NCBI GenBank assembly: GCA_035550595.1
Contig: DASZOV010000065.1
Location: 1 to 64,000 of the forward strand
From: CALFMR01 sp035550595
GTDB taxonomy: Bacteria > Acidobacteriota > Vicinamibacteria > Vicinamibacterales > SCN-69-37
Length of the DNA stretch: 64,000 nt
Direction: 5' to 3'
The notes under the pieces: generated by a model
What the model saw: only the letters and a program-made list of their open reading frames with translations
The model's database searches: none
What the model was told of the DNA's origin: nothing
Part shown: piece by piece, positions 42,696 through 50,950 of the stretch
How positions within the stretch are numbered: position 1 is the stretch's first letter
Layout: each line of letters begins with the position of its first letter
Made by a program: the position numbers and the translations under genes

Positions 42696-43907
42696 TCACT
42701 CCCGAGCATAGTAGCCTTCGCGCGCCAGCACACGGACGCCGCGGCGCTTCACCTTCACCTCGAGACGGTGGTACGAGCCGTCCGCAGCGGTGTGCCCTGG
42801 CTGGATGGCGATCGAGTAGTAGGCGGCGCTCTCCGCGAAGATGCCCGGCACGGCGGCCCATGGCGTGTTCGTGCTGAGGATCGTGCGACCGCCCGTGTAG
42901 TCGGGCAGCGTCATGAGCGTGGCGCGCCGACGATTCTCGTCCGCGATTTTCGCGGCCTCTTTCTGCGCCATGTTGCGATGAAACGGTGTATTGCAGCAGC
43001 TCGCCTGCGCCGACGGAAGCGGGTTCGCCAGGCCGGCCGGATCGATGACGTGTACCGTCAGGTTGGCGACGTCGATCGCGCGCACCATCTTGTCGCGCGC
43101 CTTTCGCAGGAGGAAGCCGCAGTCGTCGCGCGACGACTGGAACTCCATGTCGTGCCCGACGAAGAACAGGACCTTGCGTTGCGGCGCAGCCTGGACCGTC
43201 TCGGCCACGTGCGCAATCGTCTCCGGCACGCACAGCCCGCAGTAACAGGACCCCGTCTGCAACGGATCGACGTCCTGGAACTCCTGCATGGCCATGACGT
43301 CGTCGGACAGCACCGCGCTCGGATCGGACTTCGCGATGATCGCGTGCAGCAGCGCGCGATCGCGCGTGAACTCCTGCGGCGTCCCGAAGCCGGTGTAGAG
43401 CACTGCCGCTTGATCCTCCGGTCCGAGCGCGTCGATGACCGCATTTGCGATGTGCTTGGCCACGAGCGTCGGCTCGCCGGGCGGCGTCGATTGATCCATC
43501 AGGATCGCGACGAGCCGCCCCGGCGCGCCGTCGTTCGGTGCCGCCGCGGACACGCCCGTCGCCATCGTGGGAGCTGGCGCCGAACTCGCCGCCGTGTTCG
43601 GCGTGGGCATTGCCACCGGAGCACTCGTGGCCGAATCGCTCGACAGATCAACGGCCGTGAACGCCGCGACCGGCCGTTCGACGCCGTCTTCGAGGACCGT
43701 GAAGTCCGCGGCCGTCAGTCCAGTGACTGGCCGCCGATCTTTGTCGAGCACGGTGACGTCCATCTGCACGAGCGCGACGCCGCTCCGGAACGTCGGCACC
43801 TGCTGCGCGGACGGCGATGTCCGTTGGCCGGCCGGCAGCGCCGTCGTCTGGGCCGCGAGCCAAGTCGAGGACGTGAGGAACAGAACGATCAGGCTGATTT
43901 TGCGCAT
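42696..43907 (-). CDS. Secreted VWA-domain protein (acidobacterial TIGR03436 type), paralogue 2
   Basis: 403 aa from the ATG at 43907 (AGGAGCGTGAC upstream). Signal peptide MRKISLIVLFLTSSTWLAAQ. The domain order matches paralogue 1: FRSGVALVQMDVTVLDKDRRPVTGLTAADFTVLEDGVERPVAAFTAVDL, LVAILMDQSTPPGEPTLVAKH, GSCYCGLCVPETIAHVAETVQAAPQRKVLFFVGHDMEF, and the terminal YHRLEVKVKRRGVRVLAREGYYARE. The two proteins are alike over most of their length, with differing linkers at about 100-140, so this is a recent tandem duplication. The role is unknown. Confidence 0.88.
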   Translation of the reverse strand: MRKISLIVLFLTSSTWLAAQTTALPAGQRTSPSAQQVPTFRSGVALVQMDVTVLDKDRRPVTGLTAADFTVLEDGVERPVAAFTAVDLSSDSATSAPVAMPTPNTAASSAPAPTMATGVSAAAPNDGAPGRLVAILMDQSTPPGEPTLVAKHIANAVIDALGPEDQAAVLYTGFGTPQEFTRDRALLHAIIAKSDPSAVLSDDVMAMQEFQDVDPLQTGSCYCGLCVPETIAHVAETVQAAPQRKVLFFVGHDMEFQSSRDDCGFLLRKARDKMVRAIDVANLTVHVIDPAGLANPLPSAQASCCNTPFHRNMAQKEAAKIADENRRRATLMTLPDYTGGRTILSTNTPWAAVPGIFAESAAYYSIAIQPGHTAADGSYHRLEVKVKRRGVRVLAREGYYARE

Positions 43908-44072
43908 GTCACGCTCCTGTCCAATCACCCGTCCTCTGGCGCGACGTGCTCCCTGAGCCTGAAGTGTGCGCTATCAGGAGATGGTTTCCAGATCGTATCA
44001 AGACCTCATTTCCAAGGCGCGGCGACGATCGTGCCCGTCCGCCGCGCGATGCGTTGAGGCCATCCTTCTTTA

Positions 44073-44096
44073 TTCGAAGTTCAAAGTTCAAAGTTG
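44073..44096. repeat. Heptamer TTCGAAG-type array, single arm
   Basis: TTCGAAG TTCAAAG TTCAAAG TTG, 29 bp before the GH115-like ATG. No opposing arm was seen nearby. Confidence 0.65.
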
Positions 44097-44124
44097 GGAA
44101 CGGCTTTGGCATAGGATCCCACCC

Positions 44125-46233
44125 ATGCTTCGACACGCTGTCGTCGTCGTGGCCGCCCTCGCGGCCGCGGCCGTTGTTGCGCCCGCGCGCGCCGCCGCCC
44201 AGGTCGTCGTCACCGCGAATACGCCTATCGTCATCGATGCGAGCGAGCCCGGGCCGCTGCAGAAGGCGGCCACGGATCTGTCGATGGACTTCGAGCGCGT
44301 GTTCGGTCGACGCGGCACGATCGTTCATGTTCCGCCGGCAGCCCGTCAGGCGGCCATCTGGATCACGTTCGAGCACGCTGGTCCTGCCAGCGTCGAGCGG
44401 CCGGCGGGATGGGAGACGCTGCGCCTTCAGACGACGAGGCGCGGAGGCGGCGCGGGTGGAGCGGACACCGTCGTGCTGACCGGATCGGACGTCCGCGGCG
44501 CGATCTACTCGGTCTATCAGTTCTCGCAGCAGTTCCTCGGCATCGATCCGCTCTACTGGTGGACCGATCACGCGCCCGTGCGCCGCGCGCGCGTGGCTGT
44601 CGGCGCTGATGTCGCCATCACATCCGGTCCGGTCTTCCGTCATCGAGGCTGGTTCGTCAACGACGAGGACCTGCTCACCGGCTGGACGCCGGGAGAACGC
44701 GACGGCACCGGCATCGCGCTCGCGACGTGGGATCACATCTTCGAAGCGATTCTCCGCCTCAAGGGCGACATGGTCGTGCCGGGCACGTGGATCTTTCCGT
44801 ACGAACCGCAGATCAAGGCCGCCGCGGACCGCGGGCTCATCGTCACGCAGCACCACGTGAACACGCTCGGCCTCGACACCTACCGCTGGCCGAAGACGAA
44901 GCCCATGTCGTATCTGTCGGATCCGAAGCTGCTCGAAGACGCGTGGCGGAAGTCCGCATCCGAGTATCCGAAGGACGCCGAGATTCTCTGGAGCGTCGGC
45001 TTCCGCGGGCAGAACGACTATCCCTTTTGGCAGGACGATCCGAACGCGCCGTCGACCGATGAAGGGCGTGCCGGCATCATTCGCTCCGCGGTCGACGCGC
45101 AGATGGCCATCGTCCGCTCGCTGCGGCCGCGTCCCGAGTTCCAGTTGAACGCGTGGCGCGAGGCGGCGACGTTCATTCATGAAGGCGTGCTGCACGTCCC
45201 TGACGGGGTCACGCTCGTGTGGCCGGACAACGGTCACGGCCGTCTCGCGGATCGCGGGAAGCTCGCGGCCGGCCAGGGCGAGTACTACCACACGGCCATG
45301 TACGACTACATGTCGAATCACTACTCCGAGATGGTGCCGCTCGCGCGCATCCAACGCGAGCTCGGGCGCGCCGCCATGGCCGGCGCGACCAACTGGCTCC
45401 TCGTGAACACGTCCAACATCCGCCCGGTCGTCATGACGACGCGCGCGGTGATGGAGATGGCGTGGGATCCGAGCGGCTGGAAAGGGTCGGACGCGACGGG
45501 CGCCGCCGGCTATCTCGACCGATGGTCACGCGAGGAGTTCGGCGAACGCGCGGCACCGGCTATTTCGCGGTACTACGACGCGTACTTCGCGGCGCCGCTG
45601 CGCTACGGACCCGAGGAGGATGCGACGGCGGGCGACAACCTGTATCACACGCTCGCGCGCAATCTGCTGGTCTCGCTCCTCGAAGGCAGCTCCCCCTTCG
45701 AGTTCCGCCTGCGTCCGCGCGTGGACTTCGAGGGCATCACGTTCACGGACACGGCCGATCTCATGGCGAAGATGCTCGACGCCGCGCGGGACGCTGCCGG
45801 TCGCTGGCGAAACGTCCGTGCGCTGGCCGACGCCGCGCGTCCACTCGTGCCGGCCGACCGCGCGGACTTCTTCAACGGCGCGATCGAGATGCCGGTCGAT
45901 TTGCATCAGCATCTCAATCAGATGGTCATCGATCTGGCCGAGATGTCACAGGCGACCGACGCGACCATGCGCATCGCGAAGTTGAAGGCGGCAATTGCCG
46001 ACACGGAAGCGGCCCAGGTCGCGCTGCACTCGGCCGAGTACGGCAAGTGGAAGGATTTCTACACGGCCGGCGACTGGCTCGTCGACGGCCCGCGCACGCT
46101 CACTCTCGAGCGTGCCTATCTCGACAAGCTCGAGGGTCGCCCGGTACCACAGAATGCGATCGTTCGAGCCAAGGACACCGGCTTCGCTTATGCGCGCATT
46201 ACGGCGTATCAAGGCACGCAGACGGCGCCGTAG
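44125..46233 (+). CDS. GH115-like secreted alpha-glucuronidase
   Basis: 702 aa from the ATG at 44125; signal peptide MLRHAVVVVAALAAAAVVAPARAAA. The N-terminal helper domain (about 30-150) has VVLTGSDVRGAIYSVYQFSQQFLGIDPLYWW. The catalytic region begins FRHRGWFVNDEDLLTGW and continues with WIFPYEPQIKAAADRGLIVTQHHVNTLG, ILWSVGFRGQNDYPFW, LVWPDNGHG and NWLLVNTSNIRPVVMTTRAVMEMAW, which follow the GH115 xylan alpha-1,2-glucuronidase pattern. It would remove glucuronic acid side chains from xylan-like polysaccharides. It is shorter than many GH115 enzymes (about 850-950 aa), apparently lacking the C-terminal beta-sandwich. No receptor is adjacent. Confidence 0.82.
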   Translation: MLRHAVVVVAALAAAAVVAPARAAAQVVVTANTPIVIDASEPGPLQKAATDLSMDFERVFGRRGTIVHVPPAARQAAIWITFEHAGPASVERPAGWETLRLQTTRRGGGAGGADTVVLTGSDVRGAIYSVYQFSQQFLGIDPLYWWTDHAPVRRARVAVGADVAITSGPVFRHRGWFVNDEDLLTGWTPGERDGTGIALATWDHIFEAILRLKGDMVVPGTWIFPYEPQIKAAADRGLIVTQHHVNTLGLDTYRWPKTKPMSYLSDPKLLEDAWRKSASEYPKDAEILWSVGFRGQNDYPFWQDDPNAPSTDEGRAGIIRSAVDAQMAIVRSLRPRPEFQLNAWREAATFIHEGVLHVPDGVTLVWPDNGHGRLADRGKLAAGQGEYYHTAMYDYMSNHYSEMVPLARIQRELGRAAMAGATNWLLVNTSNIRPVVMTTRAVMEMAWDPSGWKGSDATGAAGYLDRWSREEFGERAAPAISRYYDAYFAAPLRYGPEEDATAGDNLYHTLARNLLVSLLEGSSPFEFRLRPRVDFEGITFTDTADLMAKMLDAARDAAGRWRNVRALADAARPLVPADRADFFNGAIEMPVDLHQHLNQMVIDLAEMSQATDATMRIAKLKAAIADTEAAQVALHSAEYGKWKDFYTAGDWLVDGPRTLTLERAYLDKLEGRPVPQNAIVRAKDTGFAYARITAYQGTQTAP

Positions 46234-46253
46234 AGAGAGTGAAGGGCCCTCGT

Positions 46254-46399
46254 CAACTTCGAACTATGAACTTCGAACTTTGAAATTGGTTCAAAGGCGT
46301 CCGGGTACATCCGCACACGGTGGCTGCGTCCAGTTGGGCGAGCGGCCCGCATCGGACCAGGAACCCAGTTCGAAGTTTGAAGTTCGAAGTTCAAAGTTG
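46254..46399. repeat. Heptamer TTCGAAG-type array, two inverted arms
   Basis: Arm 1 (46254-46289) has CTTCGAA, CTATGAA, CTTCGAA and CTTTGAA units; arm 2 (46378-46399) has TTCGAAG, TTTGAAG, TTCGAAG, TTCAAAG. The spacer of about 88 bp begins with GGTTC and ends GAACCCA, like the copy after mgtE. It lies between the GH115-like and methyltransferase genes. Confidence 0.75.
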
Positions 46400-46421
46400 A
46401 TACGTTTCTTTTCGTCATCCC

Positions 46422-47105
46422 ATGGCCAAAACCCGCACGACTCTCTGGACCGACGTCGATCGCTATCTGACCGACACGCTCATCCGCCCGGACGCGGCGC
46501 TCGACGCCGCGATTGCCGCCTCTGAGGCGGCCGACCTGCCGCCGATCAACGTGTCGCCGCCGCAGGGCCAGCTCCTGCACCTGCTCGTGAAGCTCGTGAA
46601 CGCGAAGTCGGTGCTGGAAATCGGCACGCTTGGCGCATACAGCACAATCTGGATGGCGCGCGCGCTCGCACCGGGCGGACGGCTGCTCACACTCGAAGCC
46701 GACCCGAAGCACGCCGACGTCGCTCGCCGCAACCTCGATCGCGCCGGCATCGCCGACCGCGTCACGCTTCGGCTCGGCCGCGCGCTCGAGACACTACCGA
46801 CGCTCTCGGCCGCCGACGGTGCGCCGTTCGACGTCATCTTCATCGACGCCGACAAGCCGCCGCTCGCCGACTACTTCGTAGAAGCGCTGCGCCTCTCGCA
46901 CGCCGGGACGCTCCTCATCATCGACAACGTCGTCCGCGACGGCGCCGTCGCCGACCCGTCCAACCGCGACGCGAGCGTGCAGGGCGTGCGCCGGCTGAAC
47001 GACCGCATCGCGGCCACGCCGAACGTCGAGGCGACGTGCATCCAGACCGTCGGCGCGAAGGGCTACGACGGGTTCACGCTCGTGCGCGTCGTGTCCCTGC
47101 CGTGA
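46422..47105 (+). CDS. Class I SAM-dependent O-methyltransferase
   Basis: 227 aa, the usual size for the bacterial catechol/caffeoyl-CoA-type O-methyltransferase group. Motif I is EIGTLGAYSTIWMARAL, and the SAM-contacting acidic residue lies in LLTLEADPKHADVARRNL. Motif IV, DVIFIDADKPPLADYFVEAL, carries metal-ligand aspartates, followed by LLIIDNVVRDG. It transfers a methyl group to a hydroxyl, probably of a catechol-like or other small phenolic acceptor. Its 3' end overlaps the convergent GNAT gene by 32 bp. Confidence 0.92.
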   Translation: MAKTRTTLWTDVDRYLTDTLIRPDAALDAAIAASEAADLPPINVSPPQGQLLHLLVKLVNAKSVLEIGTLGAYSTIWMARALAPGGRLLTLEADPKHADVARRNLDRAGIADRVTLRLGRALETLPTLSAADGAPFDVIFIDADKPPLADYFVEALRLSHAGTLLIIDNVVRDGAVADPSNRDASVQGVRRLNDRIAATPNVEATCIQTVGAKGYDGFTLVRVVSLP

Positions 47106-47937
47106 ACGTATACCGCCCGATGTCGCAGAGCGGCGTGTAGCCCAGGCGTTGATAGATCGCGTTCGACGTCGGATTCGCGAGATCCGTGTAGAGACAGCAG
47201 TGCGAGCGGCCTTCGTCGAGGAGCCGCTGACTCAGAGCGGCGACGAGCGCGCTCGCATACCCGCGACGACGACGCTCGGGCGGCGTGTAGACGAAGCCGA
47301 TGCGCGCCGCATGCGGCGTCCGTCCCGCCGCTGCCGCCATCGCCACGATCCCTTCGTCGTCCCACACCACGAGACTGCCGTCCGCGAGATGCGATCGGAC
47401 GAAGCCCTCGGCGTCGCCCGGTTCACGAATGGCCGCGAAGAAGGCCGTCGTCCATTCGACGAGCCGACCAGCGTCGTCGGCACGCGCCGCACGCAGATGT
47501 CCGGGAGCCGGATCCGCTGGCGGCACGACCGCACGGAGCTCGTACAGGCGCTGATTCGTGTGCGGCGCAGCGTCCATCTCGGAGACTGACGCCAGATCAC
47601 CGGCGAACGCGTCAACGGTCGGCCGCGGCCCAATCATGGATGTCGCGTCGGGACACGCGCGCCAGACATCCTCGGCGAGTGGCCGTAACACAGCGGGCTG
47701 CAGCGCTCGGGTCACGCCGACCTTCCCAGGCAGCGTTCGAAACGCGCACATGACGACACTACCCGCCTCGTCGGTCGCCGCGGCGAAGTACGGCGCGAGT
47801 CCGCCGACTACCGGTCCACGTCTGGCCAACGCATAGGCGAGACCGAGAATCAGATTGTTCTCGACCTCGGCAGCGAGCAAGGCCGACTCGGCGAGCGCGA
47901 GGAAGTCCACGGCCGACGAGAAGCGATGGATGCGCAC
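47074..47937 (-). CDS. GNAT-family N-acetyltransferase with an N-terminal GNAT-like half
   Basis: 287 aa from GTG at 47937, 7 bp after the nucleotidyltransferase stop; the longer in-frame extension overlaps that gene and looks non-coding. The C-terminal half (about 160-285) is a clear GNAT domain: LRAARADDAGRLVEWTTAF, ARIGFVYTPPERRRRGYASALVAALSQRLLDEG (acetyl-CoA pyrophosphate loop R-R-R-G-Y-A) and LYTDLANPTSNAIYQRLGY. The N-terminal half is a degenerate GNAT-like fold without the loop. It acetylates an amine whose identity is unknown. It follows the AbiEii-type pair on the same strand and may be co-transcribed. Confidence 0.85.
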   Translation of the reverse strand: MRIHRFSSAVDFLALAESALLAAEVENNLILGLAYALARRGPVVGGLAPYFAAATDEAGSVVMCAFRTLPGKVGVTRALQPAVLRPLAEDVWRACPDATSMIGPRPTVDAFAGDLASVSEMDAAPHTNQRLYELRAVVPPADPAPGHLRAARADDAGRLVEWTTAFFAAIREPGDAEGFVRSHLADGSLVVWDDEGIVAMAAAAGRTPHAARIGFVYTPPERRRRGYASALVAALSQRLLDEGRSHCCLYTDLANPTSNAIYQRLGYTPLCDIGRYTFTAGTRRARA

Positions 47938-47944
47938 CTGGACG

Positions 47945-48583
47945 TCAGGGGTTGCTTGCAGCCAGCAGGCGCGCCGCCTCGCGCGTGAAGAACCGCTTCG
48001 CTTCATTCCAGTCGAACGGCACGAGCATGTTGGGCATTGGTTCCTGCTCGGCGTCATCGAAATACGCCAGGGCGCGAAGCCGGTGATAGTGGTCCGTGCG
48101 CGTCGTGCCGTACTTCCGATCGAACAGATCGAAGATCGTCTCGAGCGAGAGGCCACTGGCACACAGCAGCCGAAGATCAATGAAGTCTTTCCGAGAGCCT
48201 CGACCCATAACCGCTTCGATCTTCATTGCGGCTATGTCCGCGTCGGACGCCAGGCCAAAACCCCACGGCGTCGACTCGACCGCTTCGAGCAGTGGATACG
48301 GATATCGAAAGAACGACGTCGTCACGTTCAGGAGTTGGAGATAGAGAGTCTGATCCCCACCAGGACGCCGCTCGAGATCGGTGAAAGCACCTCCCAATAT
48401 CGCCGATAGACTCTCGGGATCGAACTCGCTCGCACGGAAGAAATCGAAATCGATCGAGCGCCGATGGCCGTGGCGCAACGCTAGCGCCGTGCCGCCGGCG
48501 AGATAGAACTCGTGAACGACCGGAAGCGGCGTCAGCCGTTCCAGAACGTCGAGTTGCGTCTCAGTGAGGATGTCGGTGCGCAC
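47945..48583 (-). CDS. AbiEii/AbiGii-type nucleotidyltransferase toxin
   Basis: 212 aa. The nucleotidyltransferase core is intact: FYLAGGTALALRHGHRRSIDFDFF, with G30-G31-T and the metal-binding pair Asp45-x-Asp47. A later block, ASDADIAAMKIEAVMGRGSRKDFIDLRLLCASG, is also typical. AbiE toxins transfer nucleotides to RNA, and partner with a separate antitoxin in abortive infection and plasmid or locus stabilisation. The upstream gene (48532-48843) overlaps it by 52 bp and encodes the likely partner. The pair resembles chromosomal AbiEii/DUF6922 loci more than the phage-defence AbiEi type with its wing-helix antitoxin. Confidence 0.85.
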   Translation of the reverse strand: MRTDILTETQLDVLERLTPLPVVHEFYLAGGTALALRHGHRRSIDFDFFRASEFDPESLSAILGGAFTDLERRPGGDQTLYLQLLNVTTSFFRYPYPLLEAVESTPWGFGLASDADIAAMKIEAVMGRGSRKDFIDLRLLCASGLSLETIFDLFDRKYGTTRTDHYHRLRALAYFDDAEQEPMPNMLVPFDWNEAKRFFTREAARLLAASNP

Positions 48584-48843
48584 TCGTCTGGCGTCAGGGA
48601 AAGCGCGGCCATCCAGAGCGGTCGCGTGCGCCGGGATACGCGCGGCGCGCCACCCCCGCGAAAGAAGGCGCGAATGCGCTCCCGACCGTAGTAGCGCAGC
48701 AATGCCCTCACACTGCGCATCGTGCCGTAGTCGAGGACGCGCGCGATGACGAATGCGTCATGCTGCTGGGGATCGATGTCCTCGACCCGAACGTCATGGA
48801 ACAACGCTGACGCTTCGTCCAGTATCTCGGCTGGCAGCGGCAT
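48532..48843 (-). CDS. Likely AbiEii partner (DUF6922-like small protein)
   Basis: 103 aa from the ATG at 48843. Key features are LFHDVRVEDIDPQQHDAFVIARVLDYGTMRSVRALLRYYGRERIRAFF, matching the pattern of small partner proteins commonly encoded just before AbiEii-type toxins. No wing-helix AbiEi-like DNA-binding domain is evident. The last 17 codons overlap the toxin gene, which indicates translational coupling and a toxin-antitoxin arrangement. The antitoxin role is inferred. Confidence 0.7.
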   Translation of the reverse strand: MPLPAEILDEASALFHDVRVEDIDPQQHDAFVIARVLDYGTMRSVRALLRYYGRERIRAFFRGGGAPRVSRRTRPLWMAALSLTPDECAPTSSLRRNSTFWNG

Positions 48844-48871
48844 GAGGCGCAGTGTACCACCGCTGTTCGCG

Positions 48872-49333
48872 TCAGCCCTCCGCCTCCTCAACCGGTGCGA
48901 TGACCGTCAGGTCTTTGCGCGTCGCGCCGACGACGGCGCCGAGGGGGATGGAACGATCGAAGGTGGCGAGGCAGCCGCCTTTCTTGTGCGCCAGGCCGAG
49001 CAAGTAGACGTCCGTGATCTGCCGATGCCCGCGCACCGCGGCGACGTTGAACAGCGTCGCATCGCCCAGCGACACGACGTCGTCCCAGCGATGATGGTGC
49101 CCGCTGCGAGTGAACTTGCCGAGCGCACGGACGAGCGCGGACAGGCTCGACACCGGACTGCCATATGCCGGATTGGACAGCACGCGGATGAGCCCGTTCT
49201 CGGTCACCGGGCACGTCGCCCATCCGTCGGCGCGCTGGTCCGCGAACCAGTCGTGCGCGAGATCGTGATGGACGTGATCGCCGTCGAAGAGCGCGATGAG
49301 TAAGTTGACGTCGAGCAGCGCGACGCGGCTCAC
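48872..49333 (-). CDS. vapC: VapC-type PIN-domain ribonuclease toxin
   Basis: 153 aa. The PIN fold has its acidic metal site: Asp8 in ALLDVNLLIALF, Glu45 in CPVTENGLIRVL, Asp108 in ITDVYLLGLA and Asp126 in LATFDRSIPL. VapC toxins cleave tRNA or rRNA and are neutralised by the adjacent VapB. The start overlaps the antitoxin stop by 4 bp. It is longer than the usual 130 aa, with a His/Trp-rich loop (GHHHRWDDV). Confidence 0.93.
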   Translation of the reverse strand: MSRVALLDVNLLIALFDGDHVHHDLAHDWFADQRADGWATCPVTENGLIRVLSNPAYGSPVSSLSALVRALGKFTRSGHHHRWDDVVSLGDATLFNVAAVRGHRQITDVYLLGLAHKKGGCLATFDRSIPLGAVVGATRKDLTVIAPVEEAEG

Positions 49334-49557
49334 GCCTCGTCCCGAAGTGTGTTCACCTGCTTCATCGTCGGACGAGGCGCGCCGGCCGGCCGGGGCGGGA
49401 GCACCGGGACGCCATTGCGTACGCGGACGGAACGCGAGGGCTCGAGCGCTTTGCGCAGCAAATCCGATACAACGCGCCCCATCGTCGTGCCTCGAACCTC
49501 GGCCAGTTCTTTGGCGGCCTGGAGCAGGTCGATATCAAGGTCCATCGTCGTGCGCAT
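49330..49557 (-). CDS. vapB: VapB-type ribbon-helix-helix antitoxin
   Basis: 75 aa from the ATG at 49557. The N-terminal ribbon-helix-helix is MRTTMDLDIDLLQAAKELAEVRGTTMGRVVSDLLRKAL, and the C-terminal tail (VLPPRPAGAPRPTMKQVNTLRDEA) is the toxin-binding part. It binds its own promoter as a dimer and complexes VapC. Gene order antitoxin-toxin with a 4-bp overlap is classical. Confidence 0.9.
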   Translation of the reverse strand: MRTTMDLDIDLLQAAKELAEVRGTTMGRVVSDLLRKALEPSRSVRVRNGVPVLPPRPAGAPRPTMKQVNTLRDEA

Positions 49558-49622
49558 GGCTCGCATCATCACGCATCACGCATCAGATGTCAAACCACGA
49601 CCGCCACGCTCCCCGGCCCCGC

Positions 49623-50915
49623 TTACGGTTCCCGCGCCGCTTCGTAGCCATCGGTCAGCGTCTCGATGAACGCGACGACGTCGTCGATCTCCTGTGGCGT
49701 GAGCGCTGGCGGATCGCCTGGCCGACGGCCGAAGGGCGGATCCATGTCGACGTTGGACTGATACCGCGCCGGCAGGTCGTCGAACTTCTTCACGTGTCCG
49801 TTAGGTTCGCGTGGATACCACTTCTCCGGATTCGTGTCTCGCTCGGCATAGAACGCGACGACGTCGCGCAGCGAGTGGAACACGCCGTTGTGAAAGAACA
49901 CCTGGCGCGTCGCTGCATTGCGGAGCGTCGGCGTCATGAACCGGCCGCAGTATTCTGCGCGTCCCGTCAGGTCTGTGCGCAGAGGACCGCACATCCCAAG
50001 GTCGTAGTACTTCGGATCCACGTTGGCGGGAATCGCGGGGTTGCGCGGCACGCCGATCGCGACGAGGCCGTAGTCGGTGAACTGCGGCAGCTCGTGGTTC
50101 AGCCCGAGCTGGCTCACGTGGCAACGCGCGCAGTCGCCTTTGTCTGGATCCTCGAACAGCTCGAGTCCGCTCTGCTCCTGCGGCGTGAGCCTCGCCTCGC
50201 CGCGGAGCACGGCGTCGTATTTGCTCGTGTATGGATAGAACTCTTCCGGCGTCTGCTCGTACGCCTCGAACGCTTCACCAATCGCCCGCATCGCCGCGTC
50301 GTCGCGTGCGAACACATCGTCGCCGAACAGCGCGCGGAGATCGGACGCGTACGGCGCGCGGGCGACTGCGGAGACGACGGCCGAGGGAGCGTGACTGGCC
50401 ATCTCGAACGGCGAGAACAGCGGGATGCGCACCTGATCACGTCCGCGGTCGACGCGTCCGTCCCAATTGAGGCCGCCGGTCGGCCCGGCGTCCACGCTCT
50501 CGTCGCCCTCCTCTTCGGATTCGAAATAGTGCTCGATGAACGCGGGCGCCACCTGCAGATAGCGCAACGCCGGCACGGCGCGGACGCCCGGCTGATCCAT
50601 CGACGCGCCGCCGCGCTGGACAGGCTCGGCGTTCGGCGGTCCGAAGGCGTGCGAGGGACTGTGGCACGATGCGCACGACATCCGGCCCGACGCCGAGAGC
50701 GATGGATCGACGAACATCCGCCGGCCGATGGCCGCAAGCGCCGTGGCTCGGCGCGCGGCTTCGGGGCGAGAGAGGACGAGCGCCGATGGCTTCTCCGGCG
50801 TCGTGGTCACAGCCGCACGAGACGACGGCGCGCACGAGGTCAACACGAGCGCGGCAGCGAGCGCCGCGGCACGAATCGCCACACCGCGCGGCGTGCCGAT
50901 CGACCTGTAAGTCAT
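49623..50915 (-). CDS. Di-haem cytochrome c peroxidase/MauG-family lipoprotein
   Basis: 430 aa. The signal peptide ends in lipobox L-T-S-C at Cys28, so the protein is probably anchored in a membrane facing the periplasm. Two c-type haem sites, C81-A-S-C-H85 and C262-A-R-C-H266, sit in the usual two-domain arrangement. Other landmarks are RRMFVDPSLSASGRMSC, GLNWDGRVDRGRDQ, MTPTLRNAATRQVFFHNGVFHSLRDVVAFY and LTPQEIDDVVAFIETLTDGY. It reduces peroxide with electrons from a small cytochrome, or performs MauG-like oxidations. It is divergent from the phosphatase-like gene, with only 35 bp between. Confidence 0.92.
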   Translation of the reverse strand: MTYRSIGTPRGVAIRAAALAAALVLTSCAPSSRAAVTTTPEKPSALVLSRPEAARRATALAAIGRRMFVDPSLSASGRMSCASCHSPSHAFGPPNAEPVQRGGASMDQPGVRAVPALRYLQVAPAFIEHYFESEEEGDESVDAGPTGGLNWDGRVDRGRDQVRIPLFSPFEMASHAPSAVVSAVARAPYASDLRALFGDDVFARDDAAMRAIGEAFEAYEQTPEEFYPYTSKYDAVLRGEARLTPQEQSGLELFEDPDKGDCARCHVSQLGLNHELPQFTDYGLVAIGVPRNPAIPANVDPKYYDLGMCGPLRTDLTGRAEYCGRFMTPTLRNAATRQVFFHNGVFHSLRDVVAFYAERDTNPEKWYPREPNGHVKKFDDLPARYQSNVDMDPPFGRRPGDPPALTPQEIDDVVAFIETLTDGYEAAREP

Positions 50916-50950
50916 CGCGTGTCGCCCGGTCGTCGTCGCCTGGTCATAAA

